A stretch of DNA of 64,000 nucleotides, from contig NZ_FMVJ01000015.1 of assembly GCF_900102135.1 (NCBI RefSeq), positions 40,908-104,907 on the forward strand. The letters run 5' to 3'. Positions 1 to 9,307 of this stretch are shown piece by piece. Numbering within the stretch: the first letter of the stretch is position 1; every line of letters begins with the position of its first letter. The notes under the pieces are model-generated. The model searched no databases, was not told the DNA's origin, and saw only the letters and a list, made by a program, of their open reading frames with translations. The DNA comes from Microvirga guangxiensis. GTDB taxonomy: Bacteria; Pseudomonadota; Alphaproteobacteria; Rhizobiales; Beijerinckiaceae. The position numbers and the translations under genes are program-made.

Positions 1-1
1 G

Positions 2-697
2 CGGCAATTGCGCCAGCCGGATCTTCACCCCTCCGAGCTTCTGCGCTGGGTGCGCGATTGCATCGGGCACCTCACAGGCGTCCGGAATATTCCCATCGCA
101 ACACTAATGCGCTCAAAGTTCATCCTCGCCAATACGCTCAAGGCAGCGATTGCTTCCATCCGTCGCGTCGAGCAGGAAAAGGCTTATCAGCACTATCTCA
201 TCGCCCCCGAAGCCAAGACCTGCGTTTCTTTCGATCACGGCTTCGTCTTCAAGGGCGGCATCTTTGGCGATCAGCGGCGCTATCGTGGACGCTGGCGGCC
301 CAGCAAGCATTTCTTGGGCCCTGACAACGTACCGGCCTTCGACGGGGACGATCAACAGGGTGAAGAGCTTCAATGCGCCCAAGCCTTGGACAGCCTGCCC
401 GCTGTTCAATACTGGGTCCGCAACGTAGCGCGGCATCCGGATGCTTTCTGGCTGCCTTTGGCCTCAGGCAGGTTTTATCCCGACCTCGTCGCCCTTCTGA
501 ATGACGGACGTCTCTTTGTGGTTGAGTACAAGGGGGCGCATCTCGCGGGCGAGGGCAACGCTGAAACCAACGAGAAGCGCACCGTCGGACGGCTTTGGGA
601 AAGACTGGCAGCAGGCCAAGGGCTGTTCCTCATGGTTGAGAAGACCGTCGACGGAAAGGACATGCGCGCCCAAATGCTTGAAAGGATTGGCGCGTAA
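2..697 (+). CDS. C-terminal part of a type III restriction-like helicase/nuclease (truncated by window edge)
   Basis: The reading frame is open from the first bases of the window to TAA at 695-697, so the true start lies upstream. The visible 230 or so residues contain a PD-(D/E)xK-type nuclease signature in the segment FYPDLVALLNDGRLFVVEYK (Asp, then E-x-K), followed by a conserved Glu/Lys-rich stretch and GRLWERL. Such an end is typical of large DEAD/DEAH-box proteins of the type III restriction (Res) class, where the nuclease follows the helicase. No helicase motif is visible because that part is outside the window. The partner methylase, if there is one, would also be upstream. The family call rests on the C-terminus only. 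Confidence 0.55.
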   Translation, partial: RQLRQPDLHPSELLRWVRDCIGHLTGVRNIPIATLMRSKFILANTLKAAIASIRRVEQEKAYQHYLIAPEAKTCVSFDHGFVFKGGIFGDQRRYRGRWRPSKHFLGPDNVPAFDGDDQQGEELQCAQALDSLPAVQYWVRNVARHPDAFWLPLASGRFYPDLVALLNDGRLFVVEYKGAHLAGEGNAETNEKRTVGRLWERLAAGQGLFLMVEKTVDGKDMRAQMLERIGA

Positions 698-845
698 GCT
701 GGTGGATCCCCAACGCAAGAAATGGGGGATGACGATGCCGGGCTGCACCGAAATCGCGCCTCGGACGTTATCGAAACCGGGAGAAGCCGTTTAGGATCTC
801 CCGGATCGCCGCCTTCTATCCGAACGCCCTTCGACAGGAGCCCTC

Positions 846-1904
846 ATGAGCATCGGCCTGATCGCCCTGCTGGACGACATCGTTGGCTTGGCCAAGGTCG
901 CCGCGGCCTCACTGGATGACGTGACGGCGCAGGCCGCCAAGGCGGGCGCGAAGGCGGCGGGCGTGGTGATCGACGATGCGGCCGTCACGCCGCGCTATGT
1001 CGTGGGGTTCGCGGCCGCCCGCGAGCTGCCGATCGTCGGCAAGATTGCCTGGGGCTCCCTCAAGAACAAGCTCATCTACCTGTTGCCGGCGGCGCTGCTG
1101 CTGAGCCTCGTGGCTCCGTGGGCCATCACGCCGCTGCTCATGATCGGCGGCCTCTATCTCTGCTATGAGGGGTCGGAGAAGGTGTTCGAGGCCCTCTTCC
1201 CCCATAAGGCCCATGAGCATGAGGCCGAGGTCGGGGCCGCGATGCAGACCGCCAAGAGCCTCGAGGACGAGAAGGTGAACGGGGCCATCAAGACCGACTT
1301 CATCCTCTCCGCCGAGATCATGGCGATCACCCTCGGCACCGTGCCGACCGCCTCGTTCTGGACGCAGGCGCTCGTTCTCGCGGTCGTCGGCATCGGTATC
1401 ACGGCGCTGGTGTATGGCGGCGTAGCGCTGATCGTGAAAGCCGACGACATGGGCGTCACGCTTGCAACCGCCGACAGGCCCGTCTCATCTCTGTTCAGGC
1501 GCAACGGAGCAGGCGCGGCCCTGCACACCGACAGGCTCCTGGCGCCTGTGACGAAGCTCATCGGGCGCGGCCTCGTGAAGAGCATGCCGGTCATGCTCAA
1601 GCTGCTCGGAATCGTGGGAACCGCCGCGATGGTCTGGGTTGGCGGCGGCATCATCATTCACGGACTGGAAGGCTATGGCCTCGCCGGGCTGGGCCACGCC
1701 ATCCACGATGTGGCCGCAGCCGCCGCTCATGCGGTCCCTCCCTCCTTCAGCGGCGCTGTGGAGTGGCTCGTCACGGCGGCTGCCTCCGGCCTCTTCGGGC
1801 TCGTCCTCGGCGCCATCCTGATTCCGCTCATCCACTTTGTCGCGGTGCCGCTGGCGAAATCGTTGAGGGGCACCGGAAGGAAGGTGGAAAAACACTCGGC
1901 TTAA
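846..1904 (+). CDS. DUF808 (YedI-like) inner membrane protein
   Basis: The 352-residue product begins MSIGLIALLDDI and contains the DDVTAQA/KAGAKAAGVVIDDAAVTPRYV signature of the DUF808 (YedI) family. This is a widespread group of predicted multi-pass inner membrane proteins of unknown function. Hydrophobic segments lie near residues 78-115, 170-200, 245-275 and 300-335. AGGAG sits a few bases before the ATG, which supports this start. The gene ends 7 bp from the convergent Mrr-like gene. Whether it works with the restriction genes on either side is unknown; I see no direct evidence for it. Confidence 0.9.
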   Translation: MSIGLIALLDDIVGLAKVAAASLDDVTAQAAKAGAKAAGVVIDDAAVTPRYVVGFAAARELPIVGKIAWGSLKNKLIYLLPAALLLSLVAPWAITPLLMIGGLYLCYEGSEKVFEALFPHKAHEHEAEVGAAMQTAKSLEDEKVNGAIKTDFILSAEIMAITLGTVPTASFWTQALVLAVVGIGITALVYGGVALIVKADDMGVTLATADRPVSSLFRRNGAGAALHTDRLLAPVTKLIGRGLVKSMPVMLKLLGIVGTAAMVWVGGGIIIHGLEGYGLAGLGHAIHDVAAAAAHAVPPSFSGAVEWLVTAAASGLFGLVLGAILIPLIHFVAVPLAKSLRGTGRKVEKHSA

Positions 1905-1911
1905 GAAAAGA

Positions 1912-2760
1912 TTAGATTGAGCGGAAGAATGCCTCTTCGATCTCGACCTCCTCGACAAGCCGCACCTTAACGCCCAGCTTCAAATCCTTGAGCAAGGCGC
2001 ACAGGCTCTCGCCATCTACAAGGTCGATAGCTGGAGCGCCATCGCGTGCCGCTTCGCGGCGTGCCTCCGATGTAAAAGTGCCCGTTGTAATGATGAGTCC
2101 CTTGTCGGCGCGCCCAACCATAGCACCGCGAAAATCGCGCACTACATTAGAGCCTACGGAACCCTTCCAGCGCTTACATTGGAAAAGCACATGGAATGAT
2201 ACTAGATGCATCCGAAGGACGCCGATGCCGTCGATGCCGCCATCTCCGGACTTTCCAGTAATATCCACACGTGTAAAGCCGGATTCACGCAAGATGCGCT
2301 GGCACAAACGTTCGAACGCGTCAGGCGGAATAGATTGAACGGTTTCCAACAACCGCTCATTCCATAAGAATACTTCAGCTTCATCACTAGCAGGCTTTGC
2401 AGTTGCTCCTGACTTCCGAGCTTCATAGTTCGCCATTCGAACGTTGCGTTTGATAGCTTCTATATCCGTTTCCGTGATACTCTCACCTTTATCGGTCAAG
2501 CTCCAAACACCACGCTCTGAATTATCAACTGCCCCGTGTCCTTTTAGGTAGGTGCGCGCCCAAGCCATGCGATAAGCAAGCTCTGAACGAGAGCCTTTGC
2601 CAGAGGGAATGTTACGCAACTCTTCGGATAACTTGAGCTTATCTGCAACGTGATCAACCAGTTCCTCATTCGAAGCGGAACCACCAAGAGCTTTCAGTGC
2701 TTGGATGGTCGGTAGCATGAGGGCATCGAATTTTGGGAGGTCGTCTTTCAAGGATTTCAT
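1912..2760 (-). CDS. mrr: Mrr-type restriction endonuclease
   Basis: The 282-residue product, counted from the ATG at 2760, has an N-terminal winged-helix part and a C-terminal Mrr_cat nuclease domain. The catalytic pattern is visible as GDGGIDG followed by FQCKRW (D...QxK), and FERLCQRILRESGF marks the start of the nuclease fold. Mrr proteins cleave methylated DNA, usually foreign DNA. The frame is open further upstream to 2847, but MKSLKDDLPKF is the usual N-terminal motif of the family, so I take the shorter start. The gene is visibly richer in A/T and in rare codons such as TTA, ATA and AGA on its coding strand than its neighbours, which suggests horizontal acquisition. Confidence 0.85.
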   Translation of the reverse strand: MKSLKDDLPKFDALMLPTIQALKALGGSASNEELVDHVADKLKLSEELRNIPSGKGSRSELAYRMAWARTYLKGHGAVDNSERGVWSLTDKGESITETDIEAIKRNVRMANYEARKSGATAKPASDEAEVFLWNERLLETVQSIPPDAFERLCQRILRESGFTRVDITGKSGDGGIDGIGVLRMHLVSFHVLFQCKRWKGSVGSNVVRDFRGAMVGRADKGLIITTGTFTSEARREAARDGAPAIDLVDGESLCALLKDLKLGVKVRLVEEVEIEEAFFRSI

Positions 2761-2845
2761 GGAAGGCTTCTTCAAGGAACGATGCACGTTATGGTTGCCG
2801 AGCCTCGCCGTAAAGATATCTCCTTGCGTCCATCCACACCCTTCC

Positions 2846-2871
2846 ATTCGTCGGCAGTTCGTACCATATTC
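2846..2871 (+). promoter_or_regulatory. Degenerate LexA-like sites before uvrB
   Basis: Between the divergent Mrr gene and uvrB the sequence reads ATTC-N7-GTTC (2846-2860), then GTTC-N7-ATTC (2857-2871). Each differs at one position from the alphaproteobacterial LexA box GTTC-N7-GTTC. The second site ends only 5 bp before the uvrB ATG. Perfect boxes elsewhere in this window make single-mismatch sites plausible, but the match is weak and could be chance. Confidence 0.3.
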
Positions 2872-2876
2872 GTTCT

Positions 2877-5575
<2,699 letters not shown>

Positions 5576-5585
<10 letters not shown>

Positions 5586-5600
5586 ATCCGCCCCTTCTTC
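5576..5600 (+). terminator. uvrB terminator
   Basis: GGGGCGG (5576-5582) pairs with CCGCCCC (5588-5594), followed by TTCTTC. The uvrB stop codon TAA sits in the 5-nt loop. The convergent cyclase gene ends just beyond. Confidence 0.6.
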
Positions 5601-5607
5601 ATGTGTC

Positions 5608-6408
5608 TCAACGCCAGGCCACCTCGTACGCGCGGACCGGCCGCGAAAAACCTTTCAAAGTTCTTTGCCCGAGTTCGACGAGTTCAACACGGCCCGCCAG
5701 AAATCTGGACACTTCCTCGGACACGACGATGGAGTCCGGCTCTGCGCTCTGACAGAGGCGAGCGGCTGTCTGCACGGTCGCGCCGAAAAGATCGTTGTGG
5801 TCGGCAACCGGCTCGCCAGCATCCAGCCCTATGCGAACCCGCAATTTCTCCTGACTGGCGAGGTTGAAGGCATCGAAGGCCTGCTGGATGGCACGAGCGC
5901 ATTCCACGCCCGCTTCGGCATCGTCGAAGGCTGCCATGATCCCATCGCCGGTGTGCTTGATCTCGCGTCCGCCCTTGCGATGCAGGGCCCGACGAACCAA
6001 GGCATCATGAGCGCGCACCATTTCGACAGCGCGGACATCGCCCAGACGGGCCGTCATTCCGGTTGAATCGACGATGTCCGTAAACATGATGGTGCGCATG
6101 GCCGGATCGATGGCCGTTTCAACGGGCATCGGATCGGAAACGCGACCCAGGAAGGCTTCGACAGCGGATAAATCGACTTCGATGACATCCCGTGCGATCT
6201 CGCCATGAGCCTCGTCATGAACCCGCATTGCCGTTTGAATGTCGGGAGCATCGATAAGGCAGAAAGCTGTGCCGCGCGTGTCATCGAACCAATAGGTCAG
6301 GAAGCGGACTCCATAATGCCCCTGCACCTCCAAGTCCTTCCGATGAGCCTCCGCAACATCCGCCGCCGTCAATCCCTTCAAGTCATGCCGATCGAGGAAT
6401 ATGGGCAT
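5608..6408 (-). CDS. DUF4242 domain fused to a class III nucleotidyl cyclase
   Basis: Residues 1 to about 85 of this 266-residue protein match the DUF4242 family (small ferredoxin-like fold; some members bind nickel). Residues 105-265 form a class III adenylate/guanylate cyclase homology domain. The two metal-binding aspartates are visible at D111 (MFTDIVDST) and D155 (KHTGDG), and K151 fits an adenine-selecting lysine. However, the usual GDxVNxAAR motif reads FGATVQTAAR, so the Asp and Asn that help catalysis are Ala and Gln. The domain may be unusual in activity or specificity. The start is placed at 6408 because GGAGG lies 7 bases upstream; the frame opens 9 codons earlier. The product presumably makes a cyclic nucleotide in the cytoplasm. 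Confidence 0.85.
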   Translation of the reverse strand: MPIFLDRHDLKGLTAADVAEAHRKDLEVQGHYGVRFLTYWFDDTRGTAFCLIDAPDIQTAMRVHDEAHGEIARDVIEVDLSAVEAFLGRVSDPMPVETAIDPAMRTIMFTDIVDSTGMTARLGDVRAVEMVRAHDALVRRALHRKGGREIKHTGDGIMAAFDDAEAGVECARAIQQAFDAFNLASQEKLRVRIGLDAGEPVADHNDLFGATVQTAARLCQSAEPDSIVVSEEVSRFLAGRVELVELGQRTLKGFSRPVRAYEVAWR

Positions 6409-6501
6409 CGCTTCCTCCGAGCCCCCGTGATCCAATTTACACTTCTCAGCAAAGATCCGGAATGTTTTGTCAGGCTAGGGGAAGCCCATTCGAAAGAATG
6501 T

Positions 6502-6539
6502 CCCCCGTCATCCGCTCAGGGGGCAACAGATGACGGGGG
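6502..6539. repeat. 11-bp perfect inverted repeat (hairpin)
   Basis: CCCCCGTCATC (6502-6512) is exactly complementary to GATGACGGGGG (6529-6539), with a 16-nt loop. There is no T-run on either side, so this is not an obvious intrinsic terminator. It lies in the gene-less interval behind the cyclase gene's 5' end. Confidence 0.6.
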
Positions 6540-6706
6540 TCTCACCCGGCACACGCATCGGGAAGAGAAGTCCGGCCTCCAAAAATAACGCAGCATCGTA
6601 AGGGGTCGATGTCTGCCGTTGAATGGCCGCGACCGAGATGAAGGTAGGGCGCAAACGATCTCGGCAATGTGCGGATCCACACAACCTTGACCATGAATCT
6701 GCACGC

Positions 6707-6729
6707 AAAAAGGCGGCCTCTCGGCCGCC
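6707..6729 (-). terminator. Terminator of the DUF3309 gene
   Basis: A GGCGGCC/GGCCGCC stem (6712-6718 with 6723-6729) is followed on the minus strand by TTTTT. It sits 26 bp behind the DUF3309 stop codon. Confidence 0.8.
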
Positions 6730-6755
6730 TCTTGGTCAGTCTTGCATCGACCCCG

Positions 6756-6914
6756 TCAGATTCGCCCCATAAGCAATAGGACAATCAGGATCAGCAGGAT
6801 CACGCCGAGCAGACCGCTCGGGCCATACCCCCAGCCACGGCTATGGGGCCATGCCGGCACCGCACCGATCAGCAGCAGGATGATGAGAATAAGAAGGATA
6901 GTACTGATAGCCAT
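6756..6914 (-). CDS. DUF3309 small hydrophobic membrane protein
   Basis: This 52-residue protein (MAISTILLILIILLLIG...) has two hydrophobic segments joined by a short loop containing PAWPHSRGWGYGPSG, the signature of the DUF3309 family. These are tiny predicted membrane proteins common in alphaproteobacteria and often seen near stress genes. AGGAGG is placed correctly before the ATG at 6914, so the longer frame to 6962 is not used. A sequence resembling an EcfG promoter (GGAAC-N16-AGTT) lies about 105 bp upstream on the same strand, which suggests control by the sigma factor encoded next door. Function is unknown. Confidence 0.8.
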   Translation of the reverse strand: MAISTILLILIILLLIGAVPAWPHSRGWGYGPSGLLGVILLILIVLLLMGRI

Positions 6915-7019
6915 TGTGTTGCCTCCTGTAGAGCTTCCGCGGAGGTTTGCGCCTTTCCTCATGAATGTTCATGAGGGAGGAGAGGCTCAACCTCAGCCGA
7001 AAATGAGCTGTTGCAGAGA

Positions 7020-7044
7020 AACTTGGCCATTCGAATTTGGTTCC
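7020..7044 (-). promoter_or_regulatory. EcfG-type promoter candidate for the DUF3309 gene
   Basis: On the minus strand GGAAC (7044-7040) and AGTT (7023-7020) are separated by exactly 16 nt. This matches the general-stress-response consensus GGAAC-N16-CGTT except for the first base of the -10 element. It points toward the DUF3309 gene and is back-to-back with the nepR promoter. Confidence 0.5.
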
Positions 7045-7087
7045 CTGAACGTTATGCCAATGCACACAAAGGAACCTCTGCCGTAAC

Positions 7088-7112
7088 GGAACGATCAAAC
7101 TGGCTTGGCGTT
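7088..7112 (+). promoter_or_regulatory. EcfG-type promoter of nepR-ecfG
   Basis: GGAAC (7088-7092), 16 nt, then CGTT (7109-7112): a perfect match to the alphaproteobacterial ECF15/EcfG promoter. It lies 74 bp before the nepR ATG. EcfG operons are typically autoregulated, so its position is expected. Confidence 0.85.
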
Positions 7113-7186
7113 ACACTCACGGCGATTGGGTGCCTCCTTGAGCGCGACCCTGCGGGAGGTCGCCGCCTCATACGGATCCGGACCCC

Positions 7187-7414
7187 ATGCAAAAAAAGAT
7201 TCCAAAGCAAATGCCTCAGTTTGATCCAGAGCCTGTTCCGGGCCTCAGAAAATCTTCATCGCCGGCGCTCAGCCGCTCTGTCCAGGCCCAACTCGGCCAG
7301 CGTCTGCGCCAGTTCTATGAAGCCCTGGCGCTCGGCGAGCAGCCGGTTCCGGATCGGTTCATCGAAATCATCAATCGTTTGGACGAACGGACGCCGGAGA
7401 AGCAGCAATCATGA
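7187..7414 (+). CDS. nepR: NepR anti-sigma factor of the general stress response
   Basis: This 75-residue protein carries the NepR core in its second half: LGQRLRQFYEALALGEQPVPDR, then FIEIINRLDE. NepR sequesters the sigma factor EcfG in the cytoplasm until phosphorylated PhyR binds NepR and releases it. The stop codon overlaps the ecfG start (ATGA), showing translational coupling, and a perfect EcfG promoter precedes the gene. No phyR gene is in this window, although in many relatives it is adjacent. The divergent neighbour here is the DUF3309 gene instead. Confidence 0.93.
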   Translation: MQKKIPKQMPQFDPEPVPGLRKSSSPALSRSVQAQLGQRLRQFYEALALGEQPVPDRFIEIINRLDERTPEKQQS

Positions 7415-7962
7415 GCATCGATACCGATCTTCGCGATTCCATGCTCAAGGCAACGCCGAACCTGCGCGCGTTCGCCATTTCTCTGACGAACAACGTGGAC
7501 CGCGCGGACGATCTGGTGCAGGAGACATTGATGCGGGCGATCGCGAACATCGCTCGCTTTCAACCCGGCACCAACATGCAGGCGTGGCTCTTCACTATCC
7601 TGCGCAACCTTTTTCATTCCGAATACCGCAAGCGGCGGCGCGAGGTTGAGGATGCCGACGGCAAGTATGCCGCCACCCTTTCGGTTCAGCCCGATCAAAT
7701 GCCCCATCTCGACTTCGAAGACCTGCAGAGGGCGCTCGCACGGCTGCCGCACGATCAGCGTGAGGCATTGCTGCTGGTCGGAGCCTCGGGCTTTTCCTAC
7801 GAGCAGGCTGCCGAGATCTGCGGCTGCGCGGTGGGCACCATCAAGAGCCGCGTCAACCGCGCCCGTAACCGCCTCGCCGAGCTCATGCACCTCGAGGATA
7901 TGGACGAGGATATCGGCCCCGATCGCGTAACCCTTTCGGTGATGCACGCCGCCGTCGCCTGA
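7411..7962 (+). CDS. ecfG: RNA polymerase sigma factor EcfG (general stress response)
   Basis: The 183-residue product is an ECF sigma factor of the EcfG (ECF15) group. The sigma-2 region is seen as DDLVQETLMRAIANIARFQ with NMQAWLFTILRN. The sigma-4 helix-turn-helix is LPHDQREALLLVGASGFSYE and CAVGTIKSRVNRAR. EcfG directs RNA polymerase to GGAAC-N16-CGTT promoters during heat, salt, desiccation and oxidative stress. It overlaps nepR by 4 bp and is followed by a strong hairpin terminator. Several genes in this window carry matching promoters and are likely targets. Confidence 0.95.
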   Translation: MSIDTDLRDSMLKATPNLRAFAISLTNNVDRADDLVQETLMRAIANIARFQPGTNMQAWLFTILRNLFHSEYRKRRREVEDADGKYAATLSVQPDQMPHLDFEDLQRALARLPHDQREALLLVGASGFSYEQAAEICGCAVGTIKSRVNRARNRLAELMHLEDMDEDIGPDRVTLSVMHAAVA

Positions 7963-7984
7963 GTGGAGCCTGATCCCAAACGCC

Positions 7985-8021
7985 AAAGCCCGGTGAAGCG
8001 GATGACCGCTCCCGGGCTTTT
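7985..8021 (+). terminator. nepR-ecfG terminator
   Basis: AAAGCCCGG (7985-7993) pairs with CCGGGCTTT (8012-8020). An inner stem AGCGG/CCGCT and a short T-run complete the structure, 22 bp after the ecfG stop. Confidence 0.8.
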
Positions 8022-8079
8022 CGCTTGTCGAAGCATGCGGAACGTGGCCTGCGCTGCCCTCAGGAGGCGCGCAACCGGC

Positions 8080-8361
8080 TCACCGACGCCGGAACTGCTG
8101 ATTTCCGCGTTGCGGCGGGCGGGGGCCGGACGATGCACCCGAGTCCTTGTGGCGGAAGATGAGCCTGCCCTTTTCAAGGTCGTAGGGCGACATCTCGACG
8201 GTCACGCGGTCGCCCGCGAGCGTCTTGATGCGGTTCTTCTTCATCTTGCCGGCCGTATAGGCAATGACCTCATGGCCATTGTCGAGCTGCACGCGATAGC
8301 GCGCATCCGGCAGAATTTCGGTCACAAGTCCTTCAAAGGTGATCAGTTCTTCCTTTGCCAT
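8080..8361 (-). CDS. infA: Translation initiation factor IF-1
   Basis: IF-1 binds the ribosomal A site during initiation. The 93-residue product starts at the ATG at 8361 ([13 protein letters not shown]), preceded by GAGGA. It has the OB-fold core ending KGRLIFRHK. The family is usually about 72 residues; here a C-terminal extension of about 20 residues rich in Arg, Pro, Gln and Gly follows (ending GNQQFRRR). The upstream frame to 8451 is not used. cspA lies upstream in the same direction, with a terminator between the two genes. Confidence 0.95.
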   Translation of the reverse strand: MAKEELITFEGLVTEILPDARYRVQLDNGHEVIAYTAGKMKKNRIKTLAGDRVTVEMSPYDLEKGRLIFRHKDSGASSGPRPPQRGNQQFRRR

Positions 8362-8380
8362 GCAAAGTCTTCCTCGTAAC

Positions 8381-8403
8381 AAAAAAAGCCGCTCCTTAAG
8401 CGG
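8381..8403 (-). terminator. Terminator between cspA and infA
   Basis: Read on the minus strand, CCGCT (8403-8399) and AGCGG (8393-8389) form a stem followed by seven T. A second GC-rich hairpin without T-run lies at 8426-8440. Together they separate cspA from infA. Confidence 0.7.
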
Positions 8404-8454
8404 AACGGCCGATAAGCAAGAGAGCGTGCCAGGCACGCCCTCAAGTATCAAACC

Positions 8455-8664
8455 TTAGGCGTTCTGCAGGTTCACTGCAGAGGCGCGGCCGGTACGCTGA
8501 TCCGTCTGAAGCTCGTACGAGATCTTCTGACCCTCGCGCAGACCACGCATGCCGGCGCGCTCAAGCGCCGTTGCATGGACGAACACGTCCTTGCCGCCGT
8601 TGTCGGGCTGGATGAAACCATAACCCTTGGTTTCATTGTACCACTTCACGGTTCCCGTTTCCAT
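8455..8664 (-). CDS. cspA: Cold-shock domain protein
   Basis: The 69-residue protein has the cold-shock fold with RNP1 KGYGFIQ and RNP2 VFVHA, and binds single-stranded nucleic acid. The start at 8664 (METGTVKWYNETKG) has AAGGAT upstream; the open frame continues to 8796 but that part is not Csp-like. The roughly 190-bp interval upstream may include a long 5' leader, which is usual for csp genes, though I see no specific element there. Whether it is cold-induced cannot be told from the sequence. Confidence 0.95.
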   Translation of the reverse strand: METGTVKWYNETKGYGFIQPDNGGKDVFVHATALERAGMRGLREGQKISYELQTDQRTGRASAVNLQNA

Positions 8665-8860
8665 GGGAAATCCTTTCGCTGTCGTTTGCACGTGGGCGGG
8701 GGCTTGAGGCCAATTACGCCCGCTAGTCGATATTGGTAGAGAGAAGGAACGTGCGCCCGGCAGTGCCAAAGCGGTGTAGCCCAGTCGTCCGGCCAAATGT
8801 CGATGCGAGAATAAGTAGGGGAAGGATGGGGCAATTGCAAGGCAGAACGGCTAAGCCTTC

Positions 8861-9121
8861 TTAGGTATCCCGGCTGCCGCGCAGGCTTGAAATAAGCATC
8901 TGCAATGCCTCCTCGCCTTTGTCCGTAAAGCGGATCTCCTCCCCATCGGCTTCGATCAGCCCCCTCCCTGTCAACTCGGAAACAGCCGTGTCGCTGGCTT
9001 TGTGCCCTGCTCCGTCGCGCTGGACGACCCGCCTGACGGCCTGCCCGCTGGACAACTGGTGATAGGCAGCAAAGGCGAAGACCGCCAATGCCTCGTCGCT
9101 CAAACCCGATAGTTCCGCCAT
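8861..9121 (-). CDS. Small hypothetical protein, possibly winged-helix-like
   Basis: The 86-residue product (MAELSGLSDEALAVFAFAAY...) starts at 9121 with GAGG 7 bases upstream. The sequence is helical and ends with a segment resembling a winged-helix turn and wing: DTAVSELTGRGLIEADGEEI, then RFTDKGEEAL. I do not recognise the family. It is divergent from the BON-domain gene, and the shared intergenic region carries an EcfG promoter pointing the other way. Function unknown. Confidence 0.7.
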   Translation of the reverse strand: MAELSGLSDEALAVFAFAAYHQLSSGQAVRRVVQRDGAGHKASDTAVSELTGRGLIEADGEEIRFTDKGEEALQMLISSLRGSRDT

Positions 9122-9209
9122 GGGAGACCTCTGCTCGTGAAAGCGTTGCGCCATCGTCAATGCGAACCCGGCGAACCCGTTCAACCATGGCTGTTCAAAA
9201 CCCTTCGGA

Positions 9210-9234
9210 GGAACGGCTTCTGCCTCCTCACGTT
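9210..9234 (+). promoter_or_regulatory. EcfG-type promoter of the BON-domain gene
   Basis: GGAAC (9210-9214), 16 nt, CGTT (9231-9234): a perfect consensus match about 74 bp before the ATG at 9308. Confidence 0.8.
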
Positions 9235-9307
9235 GAAGGAGCAAGGCCCTGCCCGTCGGCGGGCCGTACCCATGAACGACGGCAAGAACAACGGAAGGAG
9301 CGCTCCC

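Larger units (their letters stand above)
6409..6755. other. 347-bp intergenic stretch without a convincing gene
   Basis: Several short overlapping frames exist on the minus strand, but none has a ribosome binding site, recognisable domain or coherent composition. The stretch holds an 11-bp perfect inverted repeat (6502-6512 and 6529-6539) and the terminator of the DUF3309 gene (6707-6729). Otherwise I see nothing in it. Confidence 0.6.

Noticed and set aside
6508..6784. Three overlapping minus-strand frames of 62-80 codons
   Set aside because: They cover the same DNA in three phases, lack ribosome binding sites and cross the DUF3309 terminator.
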